Shown one piece after another: positions 13,201 through 26,300 of a DNA stretch of 64,000 bases. The translations under genes and the position numbers were made by a program. The notes beneath the pieces are model-generated. The model made no database searches and had not been told where the DNA came from. It saw only the letters and a list, made by a program, of their open reading frames with translations. Each line of letters starts with the position of its first letter. The first letter of the stretch is position 1. The DNA comes from Xenopus tropicalis (Eukaryota; Chordata; Amphibia; Anura; Pipidae): positions 58,125,378 through 58,189,377 of the forward strand of contig NC_030678.2 of NCBI RefSeq assembly GCF_000004195.4, in the 5' to 3' direction.

Positions 13201-16200
13201 CACACACCCCTACCCCCCCCAGGGGCCCCTGCCACACACCCCTACCCCCCCAGGGGCCCCTGCCCAACGTCCTCCACTGAGGATGCTGCCAGAGAAAGCA
13301 GCAACAGGGTCAGTTCTGGGCCGCTGGGGCTCAACAGGTATTTTCCTGGTGACCCGGCAGGCCAGTCCAACCCTGCATGTAAGGTTATTTTTGTATTCAT
13401 TGATAGTCTGTGTCAGTATTGTGCCCTATTTGTGCTATTAATTGCTGCCTATACAAATGGTGCTATAGAAATCAAATTATTTTCGAAAATAAATTATTAT
13501 TTTCTTAACCCCTAAACTACAGACTAAACACTAGATGGCAGTAGAAGTATTTTCATTTTCTAGTGTAAGTATAATTATTAGGATGTTCACATTAGAGCTT
13601 TATAATATATTTTGCTAAGTGAGGGCTGAAAAGTAAGTGAATACGCAATACCAGTATGATATATTTACTTGGCAACTTACATTAGTTATTACTGTTCAAT
13701 TGGAGTTATAAGTATTCAATAATTACTGCAAAAATTAAACCCACTTTTATACTGCATTTATCTGATTAAGGTTTAGGATTTTATTTAAAAATAAAAAATA
13801 AGGATGAGCTAATGAGGAAGTTAAGAAACCTAAAGAAATAGTATCTGTCTTTTGCTTAATTTGTGTCACTGGATGTAGATTTCTGAGTATTTTCTGGAGA
13901 ATTTTTTTTACTTGCTTTTTCATTAATAATCCAGGGCTGTCATTTTTAAAGATTCTGTTCTCTATAAAATCATTTAACCCAAATAAGGGTTGAAGCATAA
14001 TCCCTTTTATTCGGTGTCATAACTAAATTCAATTTAAAGCCCCAAAGCATTGGTAAGTTTATCAGTTCTACTAGATTTATTGAAATTGCCCAATAATTAT
14101 GGCTTTACTGCCCCCCCCCCCCCCCTGTAACTACAGGGTCTGCTTTATCTGTAGTTACTCCCTTGCTTTTATTTTAAATTATAGTCTGCATTGAACACCG
14201 TTGGCCTGCAGTTCTAGCAGTTACCGTATTTAACCTTTTGTGCAAATTTTACATAGTATGGTTTTTTTTTTAATTCAAAGGCAAGTGGAAAGTATGCAAT
14301 CGGATGCAAAAGTTTGTGTATTTAAATGCTGTTCACAAAAGTACTTTTGTAAGGTGCAAATTACAAGGCTGGATGAAGTGTTACTTCCAGGCCCCCTTGG
14401 TGTTGGAGATCTTTCAAGTATAAACAACAGGGAAAAATCAGAATGTGAGGCCAATGCTCTATTTACCTCTGTTGATATTTTCTTGGCTGCATTACTTGGG
14501 AACTGACCAAAGCACTGGTCTCACATTCTGATCTTTCCTGATGTAGTTTTCTATTTGAGAGATCTAACACACATTTTTAAAGGCGTAAGACCACCATTAA
14601 AAGCACAGGTTAGGGTGTACTCCAACCACATAAAAGTAACTTTACCAATATTATACTGTAAGTAACAAACAACTGAAATGCAAGTCATCTGGCCAATTTT
14701 GCTTAAAACAAATGTTATATTGAGTATTATAAGTACAATTAGTATCTGAGTGAAATTACAGTATTTCAGGGAAGTGGTAATGTTGGAAAAATCAGCAAAA
14801 TATGCCAAATTTGACCATTTTTTAAACTTTGCTATTTCTAAATTACAACTCTAACAATATCCATCCTGAGGTACACGTACAAGCAAAACTTCACAAGGTT
14901 GTCTCTAACATGTCTTGCATTCTTCACAGGTAGATCTGCCTCTACCCCATGTTCTGGTGATCTAAAAGGAGGGGCAGCTTAATGCATAGGCTAACCTAGG
15001 CTCTATGATTTTTCTAAATTTTCTTTAAACAATTATTATCATGTGCTGCAGGCATGCAGCTTCTGCAGGCCTGTTTGGGTGCTGCTCTGGCCCCCGTGCA
15101 TAACTGGTATCTGCTTTCTGCCTGGAAGTAGATTTAGGCAACTTAGGCAAGGCAGCAAGACGTGTGTATGTTTTTACTGCATGTCTCCAATCTCTTGAAA
15201 GCCATGTCAGCTTTGATGGAATTGGTGGGCCGAAGCCAACATGGCTTTATAGTGCTTGGTGCAAATGCAGTACAGACACATACACGCCTTATCTAAGTTG
15301 CCTAAATCTTCTCCCAGCTACCAATCAAGCAGGTACCAACTGTGCACAGCACCGGACTGGGCACAGCAGAAGCTTCAGGCCTGCAGCACAGTAAAAAAAA
15401 TTTTTTAAAAAGAAATGACAGCCAGCTCCCCAACCCAAGATAAGAAAATAATAATAATTAAAAAAGCATGGGCACACAACAAGTCATACAGACATGTGAT
15501 TTACTGGTTGCTGCCTTTCCTAATAGTGACTAACAGTTAATAATTTGGAAGTTAATTATTGTATATTTTTAGACTTTTGGGAGTGGAAGTAGCCTAGAAG
15601 GGGGCCCTGATGAAAGTGAGCCTAGGGGCCTCGCATCATAAAATCCTCCACTGTCCATAGATGCCCAGAGCAGCAGCTGCTGATGAGGGTCCTCACTGCC
15701 TGCACGCTAGAAGTAGCGCAGAGTACATACACGTTACTGGTAATTAAAGACAAGAGAAAGTGGTGCTTGAATGAAGAATGCTGAGTATGATTAATCTATT
15801 TTGTGCAATCACTTGGATAGAACACTTCTGCAGAATAGTTTCATAAATCATGATACTTATATTTTTTAATGAATTTGTGAATAAATTGGGGCATTGCTTA
15901 TCAATAATACATGACCATTTTCAGCCACGAGAAGAAGCATTTGCCATTTCCATAGTGCTTGCATGCAACATAATTCATGTAACATAATTTGCAGTTCAAC
16001 AGAAAAATATAGCAAATTCTTTTTGGCAACCTGTGATATTATCTTTATTTTTTGTAATGTTAAAGGTGCCACTCTCAAAAGTATTTTCTCCTTTTATGTC
16101 CCCTCTGCCCCCTCACCTTATTTACTTGCATCATATTCCTGTCATTTTTCATTTAAAGCAGATACATGAGGCCTCTGGTGCCACAGCACGTCTTTTGGGA

Positions 16201-17338
16201 TGCATCTCAAATATCAGCTTCTCTTAAGAACTGAATAAGTATATTGACAGCATCTAAAGCATAATCCTAAGCCCCAGTTATCAGGAATGGATGCTTGATA
16301 CTTCCAATTCTGTATTAAAGGTCATAGGAAGTGCAGTTGTCAGACAGCATACATTGGCTTCATTTACCAGTGGTTCCAGTTGCTTGCTTGTAAAGCATAG
16401 CTGCAATTGTTAAATATATACCAATTTTTATATTTTTTTGCATATTGTTTTTTTAATTGTTTGATTTGTGGTATATTATACAGATTTGGAGCCACCAAGA
16501 ATTAAATGTCCAAGTGTAAAGGACAAAGTAGCAGAACCAAATAAGGTGACAGCAAGAGTATTCTGGGAAACTCCAGAAGGACGAGATACAGCAGATGGTA
16601 TTTTAACTGAGTAAGTTGAGTAAAATATAATAGTGGCATGGGTATATCAGTGTTATTGTTCTGTAGTATATTAACTCCAGTAGTTTTGACACCTTAGCGA
16701 AGGATCACTAACAAAAAGGAGTTAATGTATATGGAGCATTTTTTTATGATGTGCCCTTCTACTAAAATTCTAGAGAACAGTATTTATTTGCATTTACTGA
16801 TAAATAAATGAAAATGTAGTTTGCATTTTATTTTTTGTCACTTTATAGAATCTATTTCAAATGTATAAAGTTGGCTTTCTGAATCTATTTCAAATGTATG
16901 AAGCTGACTTTTTGACTCACCATTTTTTACAGTGCCAAATAGCTAGACTCAAATCTATTCTTGTCTTTTCAGTGTTATACTAAAAGGGCTGCCCTCGGGC
17001 ACAGACTTCCAAGAGGGGGACCACAAAATCCAATATACAGTGTATGATAGGGCAGAAAACAAAGCATCATGTAAATTTAATGTTAAAGTCAGAGGTAAGT
17101 AACCTAGCAAACTGGCTATTCAACATGAAAAAAGTGAATTTTAAACAGTAATGAAGCAGCTGGGGATACTGCTTGGGGAAATGACATTTTGCAATCCCTT
17201 TGAATAACAAATTTCTTTCTAGTGGTTTCTCATGGGAAAGGTATTACCAAGTAATGTACAAGAATAAAAAGAGGGAATGTGAGTATTAACGTAGATATTT
17301 TCTGCCAACAGCTCTGGAGTTTAAAAAAAATAAATAAA

Positions 17339-17375
<37 letters not shown>

Positions 17376-20300
17376 TTTATTTATTTGAAGTCCGTTCTAA
17401 ATGCTGGTACAGTAGTGCACATTCATAGGCTTCCATGAGTCTGAAATCTGACAGTAGATGAGTGATAGCTTCTGATTTAGTGCATCTACATAAAAGCTTG
17501 CAGTGTGAAAACGCCCAATGGGAGCACAGGGAGATGCTTTGCAACATCCTTATAACTTACTGTACAGTCTAGATCTGACATATGGTTTTAAATCAAACAA
17601 AACGTGTCTTGAGACATCTTTATGGGCACCTAAACTGTCAACATAAATATCACATAAAACTTAAGTCTAAAACAACTGGACTTTTCTGAGTTTTTCTTGA
17701 AAACGTTTCACCACTCATCCAAGTGGCTTCTTCAGTTCAAATGACTGGTAGGGAATTCCCCGGTATTTAAACTCTTGATGGTAGTAGAGTCACAGACATC
17801 CAATCACAATGGTTCCATTGAACTTGTTCAGTTAGGTGTTAGCTGAAACTGACAGGTGTAAGAAGGTATGATACAATCACAATGGTACCAAGATTCTCAT
17901 TGATGAAGGTGTTAATCCTTCAAAGTACATGACTGGAAGTGTGAACTGTTGTGAAACTGCCGGGGTAAGGATGTCAACGCGCCATTGTATGTTGGTGACA
18001 AGCGGTGTCTCAGGCCCCCTCCTCTGTTCAGGGATGGTTTTTCCAGGTTGGCATAAATGGCCTCTTTCACACCTCTTTCAAACCATCTGTCCTCTCGGTC
18101 CAAAATATGCACGTTACTGTCCTCAAAAGAGTGACCTTTTTCTTTGAGGTGTAGATAGACTGCTGAGTCTTGTCCTGAGGAGTTTGCCCGCCTATGTTGG
18201 GCCATTCTCTTACAGAGAGGTTGTTTTGTCTCCCCAATGTATAAGTCTGAGCACTCTTCACTACACTGGACAGCATAGACCACATTACTTTTCATGTGCT
18301 TGGGTGTTGGGTCTTTCGGGTGCACCAGCTTTTGTCTCAGGGTGTTGCTGGGTTTGAAAAACACAGGAATGCGATGTTTGTTGAAAATTCGCCTAAGTTT
18401 TTCCGATGTTCCAGTCATGTACTTTGAAGGATTAACACCTTCATCAATGAGAATCTTGGTACCATTGTGATTGTATCATACCTTCTTACACCTGTCAGTT
18501 TCAGCTAACACCTAACTGAACAAGTTCAATGGAACCATTGTGATTGGATGTCTGTGACTCTACTACCATCAAGAGTTTAAATACCGGGGAATTCCCTACC
18601 AGTCATTTGAACTGAAGAAGCCACTTGGATGAGTGGTGAAACGTTTTCAAGAAAAACTCAGAAAAGTCCAGTTGTTTTAGACTTAATTCTACTAGATACT
18701 GTATATCATGACCTGGATGAATGAGAATCTTCATAGACATCACATAAAACATTTCCATGTATGTTTCCATACATGGATACTTTCTACTGTATATAAAATA
18801 ACATTTACAGATAGGACATTGGGCTGCAGTCTGGTGAGATTATGGCCATTGGATGTATGGGTCAAAAAAGCTACAAATTAGATGCAACAAGACTGATATA
18901 CTGTATATGGTCAGCTCTTAGTCTAACATCTATCTAAGCCTCTATTCAGAAATGCTTTTTAATTGTTAAATTAACATACTTGTATTTTGAGTTGCTCATG
19001 TATATGTATCTTACCTTTTCTTATTTATTTATGTCATATGATTTCATTATATATTGCCTCAAGCCCTTAATGCTTATGGACATATTTTGGCTAGAGTGCA
19101 ATAATTTTTGCACACATCTGGTAAAGCACAAAAAATTGGCTTCTTTTGATACCCATGATCCATAAATACCTGATTTATATATAAACTGCTAATTTTATGT
19201 AGGCACACATTGAACTTTCTCCACCAAAAGGCCCTGCCAGGAGCTTGCAATGTATTAATGTATTGCAATAGAACAGCAATAGCATTTCCTTCCTTTTTAT
19301 TCACTGTACTTATTACTTAACAGTTCTTCATCTTTCTGCATTTTTCCTCAAAGTTAAGCGCTGTCCAAAATTAAGTTCTCCTGACAATGGATACATCAAA
19401 TGTTCAGGGGCTGGTGATAATTATGGAGCTACATGTGACTACTTTTGTGTCGGAGGTTATGAACTTCAAGGAAGTCCAGCCCGTGTCTGTCAGTTTAACT
19501 CAGAATGGTCAGGGACAGAGCCAACGTGTTCCTGTAAGTACATTAAGAACAAGGTGTTGTTTATGTTATTAAAATAAATAAATGTTTATTTACATTGGAG
19601 ATGCAAAAAAACATAATTTTTTGATTGGCTAAATAATAAATCCAAACCCTAAATTGCATATTCAGATTTATAGCTTGTCAGTGCTGTGCCTTTGCCTTGC
19701 TTAGATTGCACTGCTGAACTTCATGCACTTGTGTCTTTTTTTTAATCCAAATCAACAATATATCTATGTGACAATCGTGCATATCTAAGCTACCACAATT
19801 ATAGCACAGAGATCATTCAAAGCAGGTTTTCAATATATCCATAAATTTGTATACCAAACTTTGCAGATGGTCAGCATGGCATACATGATCTGTTACTTAC
19901 AAAGTAAGTCTTACAAAGTCTTGTATATTATTTTTTCCTTTTTATGGGGCTACAATCTCGGGGAATAGATGGGAGCCCTGACAAGGGGCCCAGACTACTA
20001 CAAAACAATTAATGCTTTCCATTCCCTATTACATATATATAATATACTGCTGGTTACATATCTCTCATTGAGGATTATGATTGAACAGCTGTTTCATTTA
20101 GAGCAGTGCTGTCCAACTTCTGTTGTACCGAGGGCCGGAATTTTTCCGACCTACGTGGTGGAGGGCCGATAATGGAAGCCAGTTTTGACCACTCCCCTTT
20201 TTGAAACCGCACCCACTTGAAACCACACCCATGTTATCACATGACCATACCCATATTAATGGTTGTAGTACAGCAAAAACCTGCCATACTCTGCCTGCCC

Positions 20301-23300
20301 TACCCTGCCTGTGTGTGCCATACTCTGCCTTCCCTACCCTGTCTGTGCCATACTTGGCTGGTTTGTGCCATACTTGGCCTGTGTGTGCCATACTCTGCCT
20401 GTGTGTGCCATACTCTGCCTTCCCTACCCTGCCTGTGTGTGCCATACTCTGCTTGCCCTATGCTGCCTGTGTGTATGGCACACACAGGCAGCCTACAGTG
20501 ACACAATGCTGGCACTGCTCCAACAGTCTGCACAATAACTATATATTAAAAAACTTTTTAATTGAAGTACCACCTCAGTATATGTTCTTTTTGTAGTGTG
20601 CAGGGATTATTTGTGGGTTTCTACTGCTCCTGAGGTGTGAACAGGGGAACAATATGGGTGATTACAGCCTGAGCCTGAGATGTGAACACTGCAGGGGGTG
20701 AACAATGCAGGGATTAAAAGGTGTGAACAACACAAGGAATTACATATTTAAACAATACAGCCTGATTACAGCCTGAATCTAAGGTGAGAACCATGCAGGG
20801 GGCCATTTAATCTCAGTATTGATACCATTTAAAGCTTACACAAGAGTAAGCCATCAAAGCAGCCAGACAGGTGGGGGGCCACACAGAGGGGGGTCGCGGG
20901 CCGCCAGTTGGACAGCACTGATTTAGAGGAACTGTATTAAAGGCTCCAGATCCCTAGAGACATCCTACACTGGCAGAAGCTTCTGGTTGGCAGCGTACAG
21001 CTTGCCCCTTAAACAGTGCTTAGATATGCACCACATTCTGAAGGCAAATAAATAACTAATGGCATGATTTAGAAGCAGAATGATGAAACAGAATACCTTA
21101 ATTAATTCTTTAAATTATGAATATGGATTGAAACAGCTAGCATACTGTGACCATTTTCCAAACGTCTTTCTCATGTTTTATCGATTGTTCCTTTGCCAGA
21201 TATAATTTTTATCAGATCTGCAGCTTGTTAGAGCAGGAGTGGGATTTATTTAATAATATTAGTTTTTTTCCTTAAGTTCCTGACAAGAACAGTCATGCTT
21301 TATCCTCAGGCGCTTGTGGATGGGAATGGATGACATCTATTAATTCAGCTTCCATTCATTCCCTTGTTTACTCTGCTGTTATTGTAAACCTGCTACATGA
21401 GATTTACCTCTGAGAGTAAGCTGACCTACGGCTATTAATTATTGACAGTGTGGTAAAGACTTATTGCTATTGGAATGCCATTCTTTTTATTATTAAATGA
21501 ACTATTATATTTGATGTAATAACATATTTGTATGTGCTATATAGTTTTTTCCGGATCATGTACAGAATGTTTCTCTAGGGCATATGTTTAACCTAATAAA
21601 CTCATATAAGCCCCATCTGAGGGTAAAGGGGCTAATAAACTTGCTTCAAATAGACAATAAGGCATGAAGCAATAGCTTATACAGTTTGAAGAACCTTCGT
21701 TGTTGTAAATTTCAAGACCCAGATAACAGCATTTCCTGCCAGTACCATATTCCCAATTATGCTATAAATCTACCAAAACTATTCAGGAAAGAGTTCATTT
21801 AGATAATGTCTAAAAGATTATATCTTGCTTCTATGGAAAAAAAATAATTAATTCAGTTAAGCAGTAAGTCCAGTAGTTTTTATACATTATAATTATCCAC
21901 TTTGTGGCTCAGAACCGATGAAAACTATCTAGTCAGTATTAGAACTGCTGTTCTTAAGAGTCTTAAGAATAAAGGACAAGGACTCCTGTAGATTATCATC
22001 CTATATATATATGCTGCTTTGGCATAGCAAGCCCTAAAGTTCGGGAGAATTATTGGATTTTATTTGTACAATAATGTTTAACACGAGACCGTGACCCGGC
22101 TTTGAATAGTGTTACCCTGTTTTGAATAAGTGTCACGCTTTGTATATTATTTGTGTCCCGTTTTCTTTATTTTTCTTTACTTATTTTATGTTACATTTTT
22201 TCTTTTGGGTAATTCACATTAACACATTCTGTTTTGTTTATTCTGATTGTCTAGTACAATTATTTGTTGTATTTCGTAACCTCGGTGTGGATTGTGTATA
22301 TGTACTGTGTCATCACATTTGCATTTTTTGGGGGGTGTTTTCTCACACTCACGTTATTGTCCGTTGGTGTTCCCGCCAAACACTGTTTATAAGGTTTTTT
22401 TTCACTTGTATTTGTAACTTTGACAAAGGCTGGTGTTGCAGCCGAAACGTCAGTTCCCTTGCCTCTTCAATAAACCTACAAAATTGAACCTAAGACCTGA
22501 GTGAGCGGTACCTTCCTTCGAGCACTTGTGAACAAAATTGTGGAACTGCACCCAGGCATCTGTATTCGTTCTATACGAGAGTGCTGGCCTCTGCTGCATA
22601 ATATATATAAATATATATATATATAGTATACACAGAACAGTCCTTTCCCTTGTATATTGCCTGTCATCCTGTTCTCACCAAAGCTTCTGTTCCCCCCCAA
22701 CTTTACCTTCAAATGCTCAGCTGTCAGATCTGTCCCCTTGTGCAGCACTTACCCCCTAGGCGGCTTCTCCCCCATGATACTAGGTTCAGTGAGCGGATGA
22801 TCTGATGCACTAAGAGCACTGACAGCAAGTTGGATGCCTGAAGGTAAATTGTATAGATGGGAAGTTTTACTTTAAGGAAGGAACAGGCTTGATGGGATTT
22901 TATTGATTTTTTTATTATACAAGCCATAAATAAACAAAATGCTGTGTAATAATTGAATAGCAGGCTGTTGGTGTGTCATTGTTCTAGAATAATACAATCA
23001 CTTATATAACTGATTTGTTTGTGTGTATGTTGGTCAGGCCCGAACTGTGTGTACTTCTGTGTACTTCAAATGCCATGTCGATTTTGAACCCCAGCCTGGA
23101 CCTGATGACTTTCCCTTGTTAGATTTTGACCACATATAGGGTCACTCTCCCTGTAGTCAGTTGCGCATTAGACCCCTTTCATTAAAGGTACTTGTCCTTC
23201 GGTATAGTTGCTGTATAGTTACACTTAGCACCACTTAGTTCTTCCTGGCTTTTATTCTGTATTGAGCACTGCTGCCCATTGGTGCAGGGGAACCCTGGAG

Positions 23301-26300
23301 CTATTGCCACCTCCAGACTATGCAGTAGTCACACTGTGTCAATCGGTAAAGTTCAGTCACGCCAAAGAAATAGGGCGAACACCTCACTTGCATGCCACCA
23401 GGCAGAAAATACTCGCAAATCGGATGCAATTGCAACTGCAATGACTCTGGAATTCTGGGAATATGCTGTATTCTGGGGAAAAAATGTGGTGATTAAATTT
23501 GAAATTGAACTTTACCTACTGCACTTGGGGGTCGTACATTAGCCCTGTGGTGATTTTCCCAAGGGATGCATTTTTGTTAGTATTCTAGAATGCAACCATA
23601 TGTTGTTTGATCAGGTCTGAGAAGGCAAAAAGCTTTATAAGCTGTGTCACAATTGCTACAAGTGAGTCTAAATGACAAAAACTAAAAAATAAAATCTTGA
23701 TTTGCGCACGCTAGATTCTTTAAAAGAATGCAGATAAAAATTCCACGCAAGGCAAGAAAGATTTTCTCAAGGGTTTTATAGCAGGAAATAATGTTTTAGT
23801 ACTAAATGCTCAAAACCCAAAAATGTGACGCCTGCCTCTGCCAAGAAAAGATCACGATTTGTCAAGAGATTTTTTAATTTTTTGACTAATAAGCCCCATA
23901 ATCCAACTTTATAATATAAATAGCAATGTTTGGACCCTAAACAGCCCACAAAAAACTTGCTCTTAACTTGCTATCTTTGCAAATCAAACAGCCATACAGC
24001 ACCATCTTCTGGATGAAGCAGATTTTTATACTTATTTTTATATATTTCACTAATAAAAGTATAAATACATAATATTGTTTGGTGGCATATTACATATTAA
24101 CTAAAATGTTTTGTTTTTTTTCAAATGACTGTTTTCTGTGAAATGCAGTTATGAACATTAATGTTGGAATAAACGATGCAGCAAAGTTTCTGGATCAGTT
24201 TTATGAAAAAAGAAGATTACTAATTGTATCAACTCCTACTGCTGCTGATTTCTACTACAGACTGCAAATTGGAATGCTTCAGGTATGTGGTTTGATATGC
24301 ATATTTAGTTTCACATTGCATTTAGGACCTCATTTTCTACATAGGCATCTGTGGGCACATGCCAAGGGGCAGCTTTAGAAGGGGCAAACTGCAGGTGACT
24401 CTATGAGCAAAAAAAAAGCTTAATTGAAAAAAAATCCTCTCCAGGCAACAGCTATAAACTTGCTCTGGTGAAGCTGTGAGGGAGGAAAATATCCCTCTTT
24501 CCCAGTGCTAAACATGGTCAAATCAAACTGAAATCCCCTTCCCTTTTAATATAAACCAACAGGCCAGTGTAATATGCTCTATTAGAAGAGTCTTCCACAT
24601 ACCAACAGAAGGTAGGGTTCCCTACTGGCCCGTATTATACTGACCTGGACATTAAAAATGAAGCCTGATGCCAGTATAATCAATAGGGAAAAAAGATAAA
24701 AATATAGGAAGGCTGGTATTTTTTTCCCAGAAAAGGTGGCAACCCTAACAGCAAAGGGTCTTCAGAGAGCCATTTTGGGCAATACATTTACAAAGAAGAA
24801 ACAAAGATTCCTCGACAAATGTCAGCCCCCCCCCCCCCCTTCTGCTCATTGCAATGAAGCGCAATAAATATCCTACTCTCTTTAGCCAGCTGCCTTCAAA
24901 TTAACAAATGGTATGTGCTTGGTGCCTTTTCTACGTACCCCTAGTAGGTCACAAGCCTAGGGGATATACTATCCACATATTGCAGCCTAGCCCACTATTA
25001 GGGAATTCATTTTAATACCTCTTACTTCTGGTATTTTACTGTATTCAGAATACTTTTTTATTTTAATTTTTTTTGCCAATATCTGTGGGATCAGAACAAG
25101 TATTGTATAGGGGTCTGTACTTACCATGAGGCAAATATTTCACATTTGGGTTTAGGCTATTAGATAATAAATATTTTCCTTCCTTTATTAGCAAGGTCAG
25201 TGTGGCCTGGACTTACGACATATTACGATAATTGAATTATTTGGAGTATATCCAACTTATATTGGAAGAATAGGACGCCGGATTCTACCCCCTGCACTGG
25301 GATTTCAGCTTAGGTATGTTTCACAGTAACTTTGTTGTTGAACCCTTCTGTACACATAAATTCATTAGCATCAACTAGATATTTGTTGGTGGTATTTGCT
25401 TTAAGGGTAATAAATGGTAAGCCATGAACTGATATCTTTTTTGGGCAATACTGGGCATTCATAAGGCATTGGAAATCCCTAGTTATAACATTAGAACCCA
25501 ACCACTGGGAAGGTTTTCTGGCCAAGTTACTGCAGTGTATAAGCCATGGAACCAGCAATTGCTCAGCATGGAACTGCAATCTAAAAAATACAAGAAAAAA
25601 AAACAAATTATATGACACAATAGCATATAGCATAAGAATTTGTAACATGTTGCCCCTAGGCCACTGATTGGGGATCACTGGCTTAAAGTGTTAATGTATG
25701 TTCAATGTTTTTCTTTTTAATTTAAATTTTAAGCTATAAGCCTTTTTTTCCACTAAGTTAGTGAAGTTAGGATCCTCATTTTTGTGAGACACAACAAGAA
25801 TCTAAACTTTTAGGCAACTGCTTTTTATGTTCCCTTTTTAAATTTCTCTTTCTGCTAGGATTACAAAATAAAAGATTTTGTAAAGTTGATTAGTTGACTG
25901 GTACACTCCCAGCCAGGGACCTAGGTAGGCCTTTGCTGTGAGAAGTAGGTATGACAACAACATAGGTGTTGAACTGCAATGGACTTTATTGTAGGCTTCT
26001 CACAGGTGGTACAGGGTCAGACCAGAGCCAATTTACTAACAGGTTTAACAGTTACACAATATTAAGAGTGTGGCAGATCCTCTCTCTTCAGCATGCACAT
26101 TACTTTCTCGCAGTCTGCCCTCTCTATACAAGCCTTTAATACCTCTGTCATATGGAAGTCAGTAGTGAGTGTCCTTAAGGGTTGTTTTCCTCTCTATTCC
26201 TCTTAGTTGTACCCCTTCTCTGTTGTGTTCATATACAGCGTATGAGCTATTCCCAGCTGTCTCACTATAGCTCCCTAATTGGAGCACAATTGCCTAGGGG

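Noticed and set aside
13091..13515. Proline-rich frames of 116 and 126 residues
   Set aside because: They span a hAT MITE with a GC-rich tandem repeat and run into intron DNA.
22122..22487. 121-residue frame on the + strand
   Set aside because: Hydrophobic, low-complexity translation of a T-rich retroelement end; no recognisable domain.
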